DNA of 47,488 bases from contig CAJKNM010000006.1 in assembly GCA_905201285.1 (NCBI GenBank), forward strand, positions 1 through 47,488. The letters run 5' to 3'. Shown here in pieces: positions 26,521 to 35,795 of this stretch (positions are counted from its first letter, which is position 1; every line of letters starts with the position of its first letter). The notes beneath the pieces were generated by a model. That model did no database searches and was not told the DNA's origin. It saw only the letters and a list, made by a program, of their open reading frames with translations. The position numbers were made by a program, and so were the translations under genes. The stretch is from an uncultured Eubacteriales bacterium (GTDB lineage: Bacteria > Bacillota > Clostridia > Monoglobales > Monoglobaceae).

Positions 26521-26537
26521 CCCGCCCGAACGGCGGG
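26521..26537 (+). promoter_or_regulatory. GC-rich hairpin between ntpK and ntpE
   Basis: CCCGCC pairs with GGCGGG around five bases. No T tract follows, so it is not a normal terminator. It may protect the 3' end of an ntpK transcript, which would suit the high copy number of subunit K. Confidence 0.5.
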
Positions 26538-26574
26538 TTCCAATTAAAGATTTTGACTTTGAGGAGGACTGAAG

Positions 26575-27171
26575 ATGAACGGTCTTGAACAGATTCTCTT
26601 GAAAATCGAAGAGGATAATAACCAACAGATAAAACAGACAACCGATGCCATCCTTGCCGAGGGCAAGGCACAGGCGGCGGAGATTACCGCGGGTGCAAAA
26701 AAACAGGCCGATAAAATAATCTCGGATGCCGAGAAAAAAGCGGCTCAGATTCTTGAATCCGCCAAAGGCGGCTGTATAGCCGCGGCCGCACGCAGGCTTA
26801 TGACTACTAAATCCGAAATAATAAATGAAAGCGTCTTGTATTCGTCAGGTCAGCTTAAAGCAATGCCCGACAAAGAATACTTCAGTGCACTTCACAAGCT
26901 GATTTTAAAATATGCCCACCCCGAAAGCGGCGAGCTTATCTTAAACAGCCGCGATGCGGAAAGGCTTCCTAAGGATTTTGTCGGCACGGTAAACAATGAA
27001 CTTAAAAAGATTGACGGAAGCATAACCCTTTCAGACAAATGCGCCGATATTGACAGCGGATTCATTCTCCGCTATGGCGGAATCGATGAAAACTGTACCT
27101 TTGACGCACTGATAAAGGAAAACGCAGACAAGATTAAAGACGCTCTTCTGCGCGAGCTAAAGGAGGTATAA
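26575..27171 (+). CDS. ntpE: V-type ATPase subunit E
   Basis: Subunit E forms the peripheral stalk with the G/H subunit and connects the A3B3 head to subunit I. The 198-residue protein has a coiled-coil N-terminal half (about 1-70, Lys/Ala/Glu/Gln rich) and a globular C-terminal domain. GAGGAGG lies before the ATG. ntpC follows one base after the stop. Confidence 0.9.
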   Translation: MNGLEQILLKIEEDNNQQIKQTTDAILAEGKAQAAEITAGAKKQADKIISDAEKKAAQILESAKGGCIAAAARRLMTTKSEIINESVLYSSGQLKAMPDKEYFSALHKLILKYAHPESGELILNSRDAERLPKDFVGTVNNELKKIDGSITLSDKCADIDSGFILRYGGIDENCTFDALIKENADKIKDALLRELKEV

Positions 27172-27172
27172 C

Positions 27173-28117
27173 GTGAACAACACAGAATACGCCTTTGCGG
27201 TTGCAAATGTCCGCGCCGCAGAAAACGAGCTTTTAAGCGGCGCTTTTATTGAACAGCTTATAGAAGCACGGGATTATGAAGAAGCCCTCAGGCTTTTGTC
27301 GGATAAAGGCTTTGATATAACAGCCGACCCTCTTGACGGTTATATGGAAGGGGTCTGGGAATATCTTAATGAAATTGCGCCGGACAGGGAGGCGCTGAAG
27401 TTCCTGGCGGTCAGAAATGACTTTCATAATCTAAAAGCAATTTTAAAAGGGATGATAGCAAACCTTGACGGAATGGAATATTGTCTGACCCCCTGCCTTA
27501 TTCCTCAGGACGAATTATACTCGGCGCTTTCGGCAAGGGAATTTGACAGCCTTCCGGATTTTATATCGGATACGGCGGGACGCTCATACGAGCTTTTGAC
27601 AACCACCGCTGACGGAAGACTCTCAGACGTCTTTATCGACGCGCGTTCATACGACGCAATGCTTTCACTCGCCGAGGGCAACGAATTTTCGGAAAGATTA
27701 GCGGATGAGCTTGCCTCGCTTGCAAATATCAGAATCGCGGTCCGAGCCGCAAAAACCGCGGCTGACGAAACGGTGTTAAACCTTTCATTCTGTAACAGCC
27801 GCGGCATTGACGGCGAAGGCTTAAAGAAAGCGGCTCTGCGCGGCCTTGAACAGGTTTCGGCCTATATCGGCGACAGCTCTTACGCTTCGCTCTCGGATAT
27901 TCTGTCGAATTCGGCACAGCTTGAAAAGGAATGCGACAACCGTATCTCCGCCGTTTTATCCGAAGCATCGCGAATCAGCTTCGGCATCGAGCCGCTCGCC
28001 GCTTATTTCTTCGCCAAATCGGCGGAACTTACAAACCTCCGGCTGATACTCCGCGCTAAGCACGCCGGACTTTCGGCTGAAATAATCAGAGAAAGGCTGC
28101 GTGAGACATATGTATAA
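27173..28117 (+). CDS. ntpC: V-type ATPase subunit C (d-type)
   Basis: Subunit C is the funnel-like protein that couples the central rotor shaft (D and F/G) to the membrane ring. The 314-residue helical protein fits family length and begins with the typical YAFAVANVRAAE segment. The start is GTG with AAAGGAGG seven bases upstream. It overlaps ntpG by eight bases. Confidence 0.9.
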   Translation: MNNTEYAFAVANVRAAENELLSGAFIEQLIEARDYEEALRLLSDKGFDITADPLDGYMEGVWEYLNEIAPDREALKFLAVRNDFHNLKAILKGMIANLDGMEYCLTPCLIPQDELYSALSAREFDSLPDFISDTAGRSYELLTTTADGRLSDVFIDARSYDAMLSLAEGNEFSERLADELASLANIRIAVRAAKTAADETVLNLSFCNSRGIDGEGLKKAALRGLEQVSAYIGDSSYASLSDILSNSAQLEKECDNRISAVLSEASRISFGIEPLAAYFFAKSAELTNLRLILRAKHAGLSAEIIRERLRETYV

Positions 28118-28421
28118 AATTGCGGTTATGGGTGACAGAGAAAGCATATACGGCTTTGCCGCTTTGGGTATGACGACCTTTGTCACGGATGACGGAGAAA
28201 GCGCCGCAGGCACGCTTAAAAAGCTTGCTCACAACGATTACGGAATAATATATATAACAGAGGCTCTTGCAGCAAAAATACAGGATGAAATTGAGAAATA
28301 CCGTTTTGAAAGCACCCCCGCGATAATCCTTATCCCCGGTGTATCGGGGAACACAGGTGCAGGGATGTCGGACGTAAATAAGTCGGTCGAAAAGGCGGTA
28401 GGCTCCAATATTTTAAAGTAA
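28110..28421 (+). CDS. ntpG: V-type ATPase subunit F (NtpG)
   Basis: Subunit F (called NtpG in Enterococcus) is part of the central rotor shaft with subunit D. The 103-residue product begins MYKIAVMGDRES, matching the family start. The ATG at 28110 is preferred over an upstream in-frame GTG at 28101 because it aligns with known family starts, though its ribosome site is weak and translation is probably coupled to ntpC. Confidence 0.9.
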   Translation: MYKIAVMGDRESIYGFAALGMTTFVTDDGESAAGTLKKLAHNDYGIIYITEALAAKIQDEIEKYRFESTPAIILIPGVSGNTGAGMSDVNKSVEKAVGSNILK

Positions 28422-28433
28422 AGGAGATTGAGT

Positions 28434-30200
28434 ATGAGTAGTGGTACAATAGTTAAGGTAAGCGGTCCCCTGGTAATCGCCAAAGATATGCGCGATGCAA
28501 ATATGTTTGACGTTGTCCGCGTCAGTAAGGAACGTCTGATAGGCGAAATAATCGAAATGCACGGCGACAGGGCGAGTATTCAGGTATATGAAGAAACATC
28601 GGGTCTCGGCACGGGCGAGCCTGTTGAATCCACGGGTCAGCCGCTCAGCGTTGAGCTTGGCCCCGGTCTTATAGGAAGCATATTTGACGGAATTCAAAGA
28701 CCGCTTGATGATATAATGAAAATATGCGGAAACAACTTAGGCAGAGGTGTCGAGGTTGCCTCGCTCAAGCGCGACAAGAAATGGCACTTTACCGCGGCCG
28801 TTTCAGAGGGCGACACGGTTGAAGCCGGAGATATAATAGGAACGGTTCAGGAAACCGACATTGTTCTTCACAAGATAATGGTTCCCTATGGCGTTCGCGG
28901 AATAGTTACTTCGATTTCAGACGGTGACTTCACGGTTGACGAAACCGTATGCGTGATAAACGGCGACAAGGGTAAGCATGAACTCACACTTATGCAAAAG
29001 TGGCCGGTTCGCCGCGGCAGGCCGTATGCGAAAAAGCTGTCGCCCGATAAGCCGCTTATCACGGGTCAGCGTGTAATAGACACGCTCTTCCCCATTGCAA
29101 AGGGCGGCGTTGCCGCTATTCCCGGCCCGTTCGGAAGCGGAAAAACGGTAACACAGCATCAGCTCGCGAAATGGGCGGAGGCTGACATAGTGGTATATAT
29201 CGGCTGCGGCGAGCGCGGAAACGAAATGACCGATGTTTTGAATGAATTTCCCGAGCTTATCGACCCTCACACAGGCAAGTCTCTTATGGAACGCACGGTG
29301 CTTATCGCGAACACCTCGGATATGCCTGTTGCCGCACGTGAGGCATCGATATATACAGGTATTACAATCGCCGAATACTTCCGCGATATGGGTTACAGCG
29401 TTGCGCTTATGGCCGATTCGACCTCACGATGGGCAGAGGCTCTCCGCGAGATGTCGGGCCGCCTTGAAGAAATGCCCGGTGAGGAAGGCTATCCGGCCTA
29501 TCTCGGAAGCCGCCTTGCGCAGTTCTATGAGAGAGCCGGAAGGGTCATATCTCTCGGCAGTAACGGCCGTGAAGGTGCGCTTTCAGCCATCGGCGCGGTA
29601 AGCCCCCCGGGCGGTGATATTTCAGAACCGGTCTCACAGGCGACACTTCGTATAGTAAAGGTATTCTGGGGTCTCGATGCCGCATTGGCATATAAGAGAC
29701 ACTTCCCCGCCATCAACTGGCTGACGAGTTATTCGCTTTATGTTGACCTTCTGACAAACTGGTACAGTGAGAATGTATCAGAGGACTGGATGGCACTTCG
29801 CGGAAGGCTGATGAGCATCCTCCACGATGAATCAGAGCTTGAAGAAATCGTAAAGCTGGTCGGTATGGATGCACTTTCGCCGTCGGACCGTCTGAAGATG
29901 GAAACCGCCCGTTCAATCAGAGAGGACTTTTTGCATCAGCTCGCCTTTCACGAGGTTGACACCTATACAAGCCTTAAAAAGCAACTCTATATGATGAAAG
30001 CAATCCTTGCATATTTCGATTTGGGAAACGAGGTTCTTGAACAAAATGCATCGATAGACACTCTTGTTAGCCTGCCTGTCCGTGAGAGAATCGGACGTTT
30101 TAAGTATGTCAGGGAAGAAGATATAGACACAGAGTATGATGAAATCTTAAAACAGCTTCACAAAGAGCTTAACGCTCAGCTGAAAAAGGAGGAATACTGA
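28434..30200 (+). CDS. ntpA: V-type ATPase catalytic subunit A
   Basis: Subunit A is the catalytic nucleotide-binding subunit; three copies alternate with B in the head. The 588-residue protein has the beta-barrel N-terminus, the family's extra insert, and the P-loop GPFGSGKT at 231-238, followed by the conserved GCGERGNE and DSTSRWAEA motifs. The ATG at 28434 is chosen because AAGGAG lies seven bases before it; an in-frame TTG six bases upstream overlaps that site. The stop overlaps the ntpB start by one base. Confidence 0.97.
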   Translation: MSSGTIVKVSGPLVIAKDMRDANMFDVVRVSKERLIGEIIEMHGDRASIQVYEETSGLGTGEPVESTGQPLSVELGPGLIGSIFDGIQRPLDDIMKICGNNLGRGVEVASLKRDKKWHFTAAVSEGDTVEAGDIIGTVQETDIVLHKIMVPYGVRGIVTSISDGDFTVDETVCVINGDKGKHELTLMQKWPVRRGRPYAKKLSPDKPLITGQRVIDTLFPIAKGGVAAIPGPFGSGKTVTQHQLAKWAEADIVVYIGCGERGNEMTDVLNEFPELIDPHTGKSLMERTVLIANTSDMPVAAREASIYTGITIAEYFRDMGYSVALMADSTSRWAEALREMSGRLEEMPGEEGYPAYLGSRLAQFYERAGRVISLGSNGREGALSAIGAVSPPGGDISEPVSQATLRIVKVFWGLDAALAYKRHFPAINWLTSYSLYVDLLTNWYSENVSEDWMALRGRLMSILHDESELEEIVKLVGMDALSPSDRLKMETARSIREDFLHQLAFHEVDTYTSLKKQLYMMKAILAYFDLGNEVLEQNASIDTLVSLPVRERIGRFKYVREEDIDTEYDEILKQLHKELNAQLKKEEY

Positions 30201-31570
30201 TGCCAAAGGAATACAGAACAATCGAAGAGGTTGCCGGCCCGCTTATGCTTATCAAAAACGTCAGCGGCGTGACCTATAACGAGCTCGGCGAAATCGAGCT
30301 CGGCAACGGAGATATAAAGAGATGCCGCGTTCTTGAAATAGACGGAAGCAATGCGCTTGTTCAGCTTTTTGAAGCGTCAACCGGTATCAACCCCGCCGAA
30401 AGCAAGGTCAGATTCCTCGGCAGACAGATGGAGCTCGCCGTATCCGAGGATATGCTCGGAAGAGTTTTTGACGGTCTCGGAAATCCGATAGACGGCGGCC
30501 CGGAAATCATTCCCGAGATGCGTCTTGACGTAAACGGAAAGCCGATGAATCCGGCGGCACGCAGATACCCGCAGGAATTTATACAAACAGGCGTTTCGGC
30601 AATCGACGGACTTAACACTCTTGTCCGAGGACAGAAGCTTCCTATCTTTTCGGCAAGCGGTCTTCCACACGCACAGCTTGCGGCACAGATTACGCGTCAG
30701 GCAAAGGTTCGCGGAAAGGACGAAAAGTTCGCCGTTGTTTTTGCCGCAATGGGAATAACGTTTGAAGAATCAAACTTCTTTATTGACTCGTTCCGCGAAA
30801 CGGGCGCGCTTGATCGAACCATTCTTTTTATCAACCTGGCAAACGACCCGGCAATCGAACGAATAGCCACTCCGAAAATGGCTCTTACCGCGGCTGAATA
30901 CCTCGCCTTTGAAAAAAATATGCACGTTTTGGTTATTCTCACCGATATAACAAACTATGCCGACGCCCTGCGTGAGGTTTCGGCGGCGCGAAAGGAAGTT
31001 CCCGGCCGCCGCGGCTATCCGGGATATATGTACACAGACCTCGCCACCATATATGAAAGAGCGGGAAGGCAGGAGGGAAAGGACGGTTCAATCACGATGA
31101 TTCCGATTTTGACCATGCCCGAGGACGATAAGACACATCCTATTCCCGACCTTACCGGATATATAACCGAGGGTCAGATTATCCTGTCAAGAGATTTATA
31201 TCGAAAGGGAATAACCCCGCCTATTGACGTTCTTCCGTCACTTTCGCGTCTGAAAGATAAGGGTATCGGCGAAGGCAGAACCAGAGCCGACCACAGCGAT
31301 ACGATGAATCAGCTTTTCTCAGCTTATGCACGAGGCAAGGATGCAAAAGAGCTTATGTCAATTCTGGGTGAAGCGGCTCTTACCGATATTGATAAAAAAT
31401 ACGCAGAGTTTGCGGACGCGTTTGAACGCGAATATGTTTCACAGGGGTATGACAGCGACAGAAGCATAGAAGAGACTCTTGACATCGGCTGGAAGCTTCT
31501 CAGGATTCTGCCGAGAAGCGAGCTGAAACGTATCAAGGATGAGTTCCTTGACAAATACTATGAAGAATAG
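30200..31570 (+). CDS. ntpB: V-type ATPase regulatory subunit B
   Basis: Subunit B is the non-catalytic nucleotide-site partner of A. The 456-residue protein shows the family motif order, including FSASGLPHAQLAAQI where A has a P-loop, and the RRGYPGYMYTDLATIYERAGR region that supplies the catalytic Arg to the A site. It starts with ATG in a TGATG overlap with ntpA, implying coupled translation. Confidence 0.97.
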   Translation: MPKEYRTIEEVAGPLMLIKNVSGVTYNELGEIELGNGDIKRCRVLEIDGSNALVQLFEASTGINPAESKVRFLGRQMELAVSEDMLGRVFDGLGNPIDGGPEIIPEMRLDVNGKPMNPAARRYPQEFIQTGVSAIDGLNTLVRGQKLPIFSASGLPHAQLAAQITRQAKVRGKDEKFAVVFAAMGITFEESNFFIDSFRETGALDRTILFINLANDPAIERIATPKMALTAAEYLAFEKNMHVLVILTDITNYADALREVSAARKEVPGRRGYPGYMYTDLATIYERAGRQEGKDGSITMIPILTMPEDDKTHPIPDLTGYITEGQIILSRDLYRKGITPPIDVLPSLSRLKDKGIGEGRTRADHSDTMNQLFSAYARGKDAKELMSILGEAALTDIDKKYAEFADAFEREYVSQGYDSDRSIEETLDIGWKLLRILPRSELKRIKDEFLDKYYEE

Positions 31571-31581
31571 GTTGTGATTTT

Positions 31582-32244
31582 GTGGCAAGACTAAATGTTA
31601 ACCCGACAAGAATGGAGCTTACCAATCTAAAGCACAAGCTGGCAACGGCACGCCGTGGTCACAAGCTTTTAAAGGATAAGCGAGACGAGCTAATGCGGCA
31701 GTTTCTTGAATTAATCCGCGAAAATCAGACCCTGCGCAAAGAGGTCGAATCGGCAATAGGAAGCGCAAATATGCAGATGGCCGTTGCCGGCTGTACCGTT
31801 CCGAAGGAAGTCATCGACACCGCTCTTATGCTTCCAAAACAGGAAATGTCACTCAGCATAGACGAAAAAAACGTAATGAGCGTTATGATTCCCAAATACA
31901 GTGTTGAATATAAGCTCAGTGACCCAAACAGCATCTATTCCTATGGCTATTCCGACACATCGGGGGATATGGACAGTGCGATTTTATCGCTCTCTGAAAT
32001 TCTGCCGAAGCTTATACGGCTTGCTGAAGTGGAAAAATCGTGTCAGCTTATGGCGGCGGAAATCGAAAAGACGCGCCGCCGTGTCAATGCTCTTGAATAT
32101 ATTATGATTCCCGGTTACGAAGAAACAATTCGATATATAACAATGAAGCTTGACGAAAACGAGCGAAGCACTATTACCCGATTGATGAAGGTTAAAGATA
32201 TGATGATTGCTGAAAATTTAGAGGCAAGGCACCAATCAGAATAA
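31582..32244 (+). CDS. ntpD: V-type ATPase subunit D (rotor shaft)
   Basis: Subunit D is the long coiled-coil axle inside the A3B3 head. The 220-residue product starts MARLNVNPTRMELTNL, a family hallmark, and has long N- and C-terminal helices. The start is GTG with only a weak AGGTTGTGA site. It is the last gene of the operon; ntpH and ntpJ equivalents seen in Enterococcus are absent. Confidence 0.93.
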   Translation: MARLNVNPTRMELTNLKHKLATARRGHKLLKDKRDELMRQFLELIRENQTLRKEVESAIGSANMQMAVAGCTVPKEVIDTALMLPKQEMSLSIDEKNVMSVMIPKYSVEYKLSDPNSIYSYGYSDTSGDMDSAILSLSEILPKLIRLAEVEKSCQLMAAEIEKTRRRVNALEYIMIPGYEETIRYITMKLDENERSTITRLMKVKDMMIAENLEARHQSE

Positions 32245-32250
32245 AAAAAC

Positions 32251-32280
32251 ACGGCGAGGTTTTCCCTCGCCGTATTTTTT
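32251..32280. terminator. Bidirectional terminator between ntpD and secF
   Basis: ACGGCGAGG (32251-32259) pairs with CCTCGCCGT (32265-32273) around five bases, with A on the left and T on the right. It serves both convergent operons. Confidence 0.9.
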
Positions 32281-32291
32281 ATTTAAAAGGT

Positions 32292-33227
32292 TTATGCCTT
32301 TTTCTTTGCATTTACTGCTGAATCTCTCCAGGTTGCCCAGAGCGGACCTGCAACAAATACTGATGAATAGAAACCTATTACTATACCGATGATAATCGGA
32401 AGAGCAAATACCTGAATCGACTTAACACCCAGGATATAAACCATGCCGATAGTGAGCAGGGTTGTAATCGTGGTGTTCAAAGAACGGTTCATAGTCTGGA
32501 GAATACTCTTGTCTGCGATTTCGGAATAAGATTCTTTTCTCGCGTGCCTTGTATTCTCTCTGATTCTGTCCATGATAACGATTGTGTTGTTGATTGAATA
32601 ACCCAAAACTGTAAGGATTGCCGCAATGAAGTTTGTATCAACAGACCACTGCATAATCGAATAAAGTCCGAGCAGAAGCAGAACGTCGTGTATCAATGCA
32701 AATATAGCGACAACACCCGATACAAATTCAAACCGAAGTGTTACATAGAACAGGATTGCTATACAAGCAAGGATTGACATCCACAGCGCCGAACGAGCCA
32801 AATCCTGGCCGGTTGACGGCGAGATAATATCCTGGTTCTTTAACAATACCTTTGAATCGTCTCCCGAAGCGTTAGGATCGTACTTTTCCTGAAGAGCGGT
32901 TGTTATTTTTGTAACTCTGTCAAGTGAAAACGCCGAACGGTCAGCCTCGGTTTTAAGGTCATTTTCATAACCGAACTTAACGACAACCTCGTCATTATTT
33001 GAACGCTGGATTGATGAAGGACTCTGATGTGAACCGAGAGCCTCGTCTACAATCTTCTGAACATCCTCAGTATTAAAATCTGTCTTTATCTCATAAGTTA
33101 CGGCAATACCGCCCGCAAAGTCGGTATCGAGATTAAAGCCGCGGACAATAAGAGAAATTACCGATACAATCATCAGAGCAAAAGAAATGCCCATAAATAC
33201 CCATTTATGCTTCATAATACTGAACAT
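32292..33227 (-). CDS. secF: Protein translocase subunit SecF
   Basis: SecF with SecD uses ion flow to pull proteins out of the SecYEG channel on the outer side of the membrane. The 311-residue protein has the N-terminal membrane segment, the DFAGGI motif, a periplasmic-type loop and five further membrane helices with the conserved VLGYSINNTIVIMDRIREN segment. The start overlaps the secD stop by one base (TAATG), with a run of G as ribosome site. Confidence 0.95.
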   Translation of the reverse strand: MFSIMKHKWVFMGISFALMIVSVISLIVRGFNLDTDFAGGIAVTYEIKTDFNTEDVQKIVDEALGSHQSPSSIQRSNNDEVVVKFGYENDLKTEADRSAFSLDRVTKITTALQEKYDPNASGDDSKVLLKNQDIISPSTGQDLARSALWMSILACIAILFYVTLRFEFVSGVVAIFALIHDVLLLLGLYSIMQWSVDTNFIAAILTVLGYSINNTIVIMDRIRENTRHARKESYSEIADKSILQTMNRSLNTTITTLLTIGMVYILGVKSIQVFALPIIIGIVIGFYSSVFVAGPLWATWRDSAVNAKKKA

Positions 33228-34555
33228 TACGCTTTGCCCCCTTTCACTTCTTCAACCTGTGACTTCTTGCTGATGCCATAGAGCCAAAGGTTCTTAACAT
33301 TCATACCAATCATCTGCTTGAGCAGGAACTTAGTAACGAATATAGCAGAAATCATTGAAACAACAATACCTATAAAGAGCGTAATACCAAAGCCCTTGAT
33401 AGTACCTGTACCGAGAACCCAAAGGATAACAGCCGAGATGATTGTTGTAACGTTAGAGTCGATAACGGCCGCAAGAGCACGGTCAAAGCCGGCATCAACG
33501 GCACTTCTTACAGTCTTTCCGAGACGAAGCTCTTCCTTGACACGCTCGAATATAACTACGTTCGCGTCAACCGCCATACCTACTGACAGGATAATACCCG
33601 CTATACCCGGAAGGGTGAGGTTTACGTGGCAGTTAGCCAGTATGATAAGTACAACACCGATATACGAAACGAGAGCGATGTCCGCCATAAAACCAAGCAG
33701 GCGATAGCAGATGAGCATAAAGAGCATTACCAAAATAAGACCGATAATACCTGCTTTAACCGCATTGTCCAGAGCCTCTTCGCCGAGGGTAGCACTAACC
33801 GTACGAACCTCAACCTGGTTAAGGTTAAACGGAATTCGGCCCGACTTAATGTTTGCAGCAAGAGCCTTTGCTTCTTCAGCTGTGAATTCACCGGTGATTT
33901 CACAGGTGTTGCTGTCTATCTTTGAATTTACACGCGGCGCTGAAATTACGCTGTTATCCATAACGATATAGATAGGCTGACCTACCAGTCTGCCCGTTGC
34001 TTCGGCGAAAGCCGCACGGCCTTCATCGGTAAGAGTAAGGTTAATCCGATAAGAATTCTTACCCATTGACTTACCGTCTGATGAACCGTATTCAACGGTT
34101 GCGTCCTTAACCTGATCACCGGTCATAACCTGCTTGTCAACCGTTACCTTATTGGAATCCGACGGATCCTGTGTAACTGTCTCTGCAAATACCAGCTGTG
34201 CTGTTGCACCGAGGGTTTCAACCGCCTTGTTCGCATCCTGTACATCAGGCAACTCAACACGAATCTTATCGCTTCCCTGACGGGTAACGGTTGCTTCGGT
34301 GTAGTTCTGAAGATCAAGACGCTTTCTGATTGTTTGGATTACGGTAGACATATCATCGTCCGATGGATTTTCTGCATCCGCCTCAAACACGATAACCGTA
34401 CCGCCTTTAAGGTCAAGACCCTGTGTAATACCGCCTTCATCGGTAACACCGGGGATTTTAACTTTGTCAGAAAAATCAAGACCTGCTATGCCCACGTAAG
34501 TAATTGCGGCAATAACAAGAATTATCGCCATAAATTTAACTATACTTCTTGACAC
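33227..34555 (-). CDS. secD: Protein translocase subunit SecD
   Basis: SecD is the partner of SecF. The 442-residue protein has one N-terminal membrane helix, GLDLKGGT, a P1-type external domain, and a C-terminal set of five helices with DSNVTTIISAVILW. The start is GTG with AAGGAGG eight bases upstream. In several Firmicutes SecD and SecF are fused; here they are separate. A small secreted protein is encoded directly upstream and is probably cotranscribed. Confidence 0.95.
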   Translation of the reverse strand: MSRSIVKFMAIILVIAAITYVGIAGLDFSDKVKIPGVTDEGGITQGLDLKGGTVIVFEADAENPSDDDMSTVIQTIRKRLDLQNYTEATVTRQGSDKIRVELPDVQDANKAVETLGATAQLVFAETVTQDPSDSNKVTVDKQVMTGDQVKDATVEYGSSDGKSMGKNSYRINLTLTDEGRAAFAEATGRLVGQPIYIVMDNSVISAPRVNSKIDSNTCEITGEFTAEEAKALAANIKSGRIPFNLNQVEVRTVSATLGEEALDNAVKAGIIGLILVMLFMLICYRLLGFMADIALVSYIGVVLIILANCHVNLTLPGIAGIILSVGMAVDANVVIFERVKEELRLGKTVRSAVDAGFDRALAAVIDSNVTTIISAVILWVLGTGTIKGFGITLFIGIVVSMISAIFVTKFLLKQMIGMNVKNLWLYGISKKSQVEEVKGGKA

Positions 34556-34575
34556 TTTTTTTCCTCCTTAAGTGT
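34552..34575 (-). promoter_or_regulatory. Small hairpin covering secD ribosome site and start
   Basis: ACACTT and AAGTGT are complementary 6-base arms; the loop contains AAGGAGG and the second arm contains the GTG start. Such masking would lower secD translation until opened. The stem is short, so it may be weak. Confidence 0.35.
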
Positions 34576-34626
34576 TATATAAAATTTAATTATTTTCTGT
34601 TTATTATTTTTTTGACCCGGCCATAC

Positions 34627-34992
34627 TCAACAGAGTATAACCACACCCGTGTGCACGGCTTCCGTTCCGGAATTATACAAAGCCTCGCTTATAAACGAAC
34701 AAATCGCCTCGTCAACCGCTGTTGTTTCGGGGCAAAAGCTGTGAATAAAATCTGCTCTCTGCCAACGCACCGACGGCGGCTGAACATTTGTAAACACCGC
34801 GTTATCAGAGCCTTGCTGCATATCCGGCGGGATGTTCATAGCAACGCTTTGAGCACAGGGGGCACCGTCTTCGCCATTGTCTGAGTTTATGTTTTCGGCC
34901 GCCTTAGCAAACGGTGCCGAAACAATCGACAGACACACAAACGCCGCCATCATCACAGACAGAAAAACAATCCTTGATTTAGTTTTCTGCAA
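34627..34992 (-). CDS. Small secreted Cys-containing protein upstream of secDF
   Basis: The family is not recognised. The TTG start at 34992 is preferred because GGAGG lies seven bases upstream; a GTG two codons earlier overlaps that site. The 121-residue product has a clear signal peptide (KTKSR, a long hydrophobic run, cut likely at AKA) and a mature part of about 90 residues with four Cys and the C-terminal end VVILC. It lies 71 bases before secD on the same strand, behind a strong promoter whose RNA begins with a hairpin. Position and export signal recall the Vibrio VemP export monitor of secDF2, but sequence likeness cannot be shown. It might also be a small secreted factor unrelated to secDF. 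Confidence 0.65.
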   Translation of the reverse strand: MQKTKSRIVFLSVMMAAFVCLSIVSAPFAKAAENINSDNGEDGAPCAQSVAMNIPPDMQQGSDNAVFTNVQPPSVRWQRADFIHSFCPETTAVDEAICSFISEALYNSGTEAVHTGVVILC

Positions 34993-35021
34993 GAACACCC
35001 CTCCTTAAAGCCAATATTTTC

Positions 35022-35037
35022 CGCCCGAAATCGGGCG
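35022..35037 (-). promoter_or_regulatory. 5' stem-loop of the small secreted gene mRNA
   Basis: CGCCCG pairs with CGGGCG around AAAT. It lies just downstream of the promoter so the transcript would begin with this stem, which usually protects mRNA from decay. Confidence 0.5.
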
Positions 35038-35047
35038 CACATATAGT

Positions 35048-35076
35048 ATTATAACTGTATTTCCCAATTAAGTCAA
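35048..35076 (-). promoter_or_regulatory. Strong sigma-A promoter
   Basis: On the minus strand TTGACT and TATAAT are separated by exactly 17 bases. It drives the small secreted gene and, probably, secD and secF. Confidence 0.75.
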
Positions 35077-35176
35077 GCCTTTGAGTAAATATATGTTTAC
35101 ACAAGTTTTACATTTATATAAAAATTTCTCCACACATATCATCGAGACGTAAAAACCACACACTTACTCACATTAA

Positions 35177-35782
35177 TTATACAAGATAATCAACCGCGTC
35201 ACTTAAATCCGCGAAAAGAGCACCCAAAAACTCGTCTGTATTTCCCCCGACAGTCCATTTTCCCGATGCCCCTTTTATCATTGTGACCGTAATCGTTTTT
35301 GTTGTTTTTGTATCCATATTTTCACTGATACATTTATTCATAAGCTCTGTCATCTCTTTGGTGTATTCTTCCTCGGTCATTCCCGGTACCTTTTTCTGAT
35401 AATCGCTGCTGTTTACCTCATTCATAACCTTATCGATATAACTTTCAACTATCTTTGAAAAGTCAACCGTGGTAAGCTCAACCGTGACATTTACCGCACT
35501 GTCACTCACCCTCTCGGTTGAGTTAATTTTATAATCCATTTTTGAAAGGGTCGAAATAACCGCGTCGCGAAACCTCTCTCCGTCTGCCTTGTCAACATAT
35601 GCCGTCACCTGATCGAAGCTGTAAAGCTCGTCAATCTTTTCACTGTCACACGATTTTAACGCATTCAAAATATCCTCAAGGCCGCTTCTTGCCTCGCTCT
35701 CTGTTCCCGAGCAAGCCGCCGCAAGCATCACAACCGCGGTCAAAAGTATAACCGATAAAATAACTTTAATCTTTCTATGCAT
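35177..35782 (-). CDS. Predicted lipoprotein
   Basis: A lipobox LAAAC follows a hydrophobic signal segment, so the mature protein is lipid-anchored with Cys at about residue 24. The rest is a helical, charged extracellular domain of about 175 residues, reminiscent of DUF5105-type lipoproteins, with unknown function. The start is set at 35782 because AAGGG lies nine bases before this ATG; an ATG nine bases upstream abuts the ribosome site. It is the last gene of the fmt operon, 13 bases after thiN. No clear terminator follows. Confidence 0.8.
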   Translation of the reverse strand: MHRKIKVILSVILLTAVVMLAAACSGTESEARSGLEDILNALKSCDSEKIDELYSFDQVTAYVDKADGERFRDAVISTLSKMDYKINSTERVSDSAVNVTVELTTVDFSKIVESYIDKVMNEVNSSDYQKKVPGMTEEEYTKEMTELMNKCISENMDTKTTKTITVTMIKGASGKWTVGGNTDEFLGALFADLSDAVDYLV

Positions 35783-35795
35783 ATCTCTCATCCCT

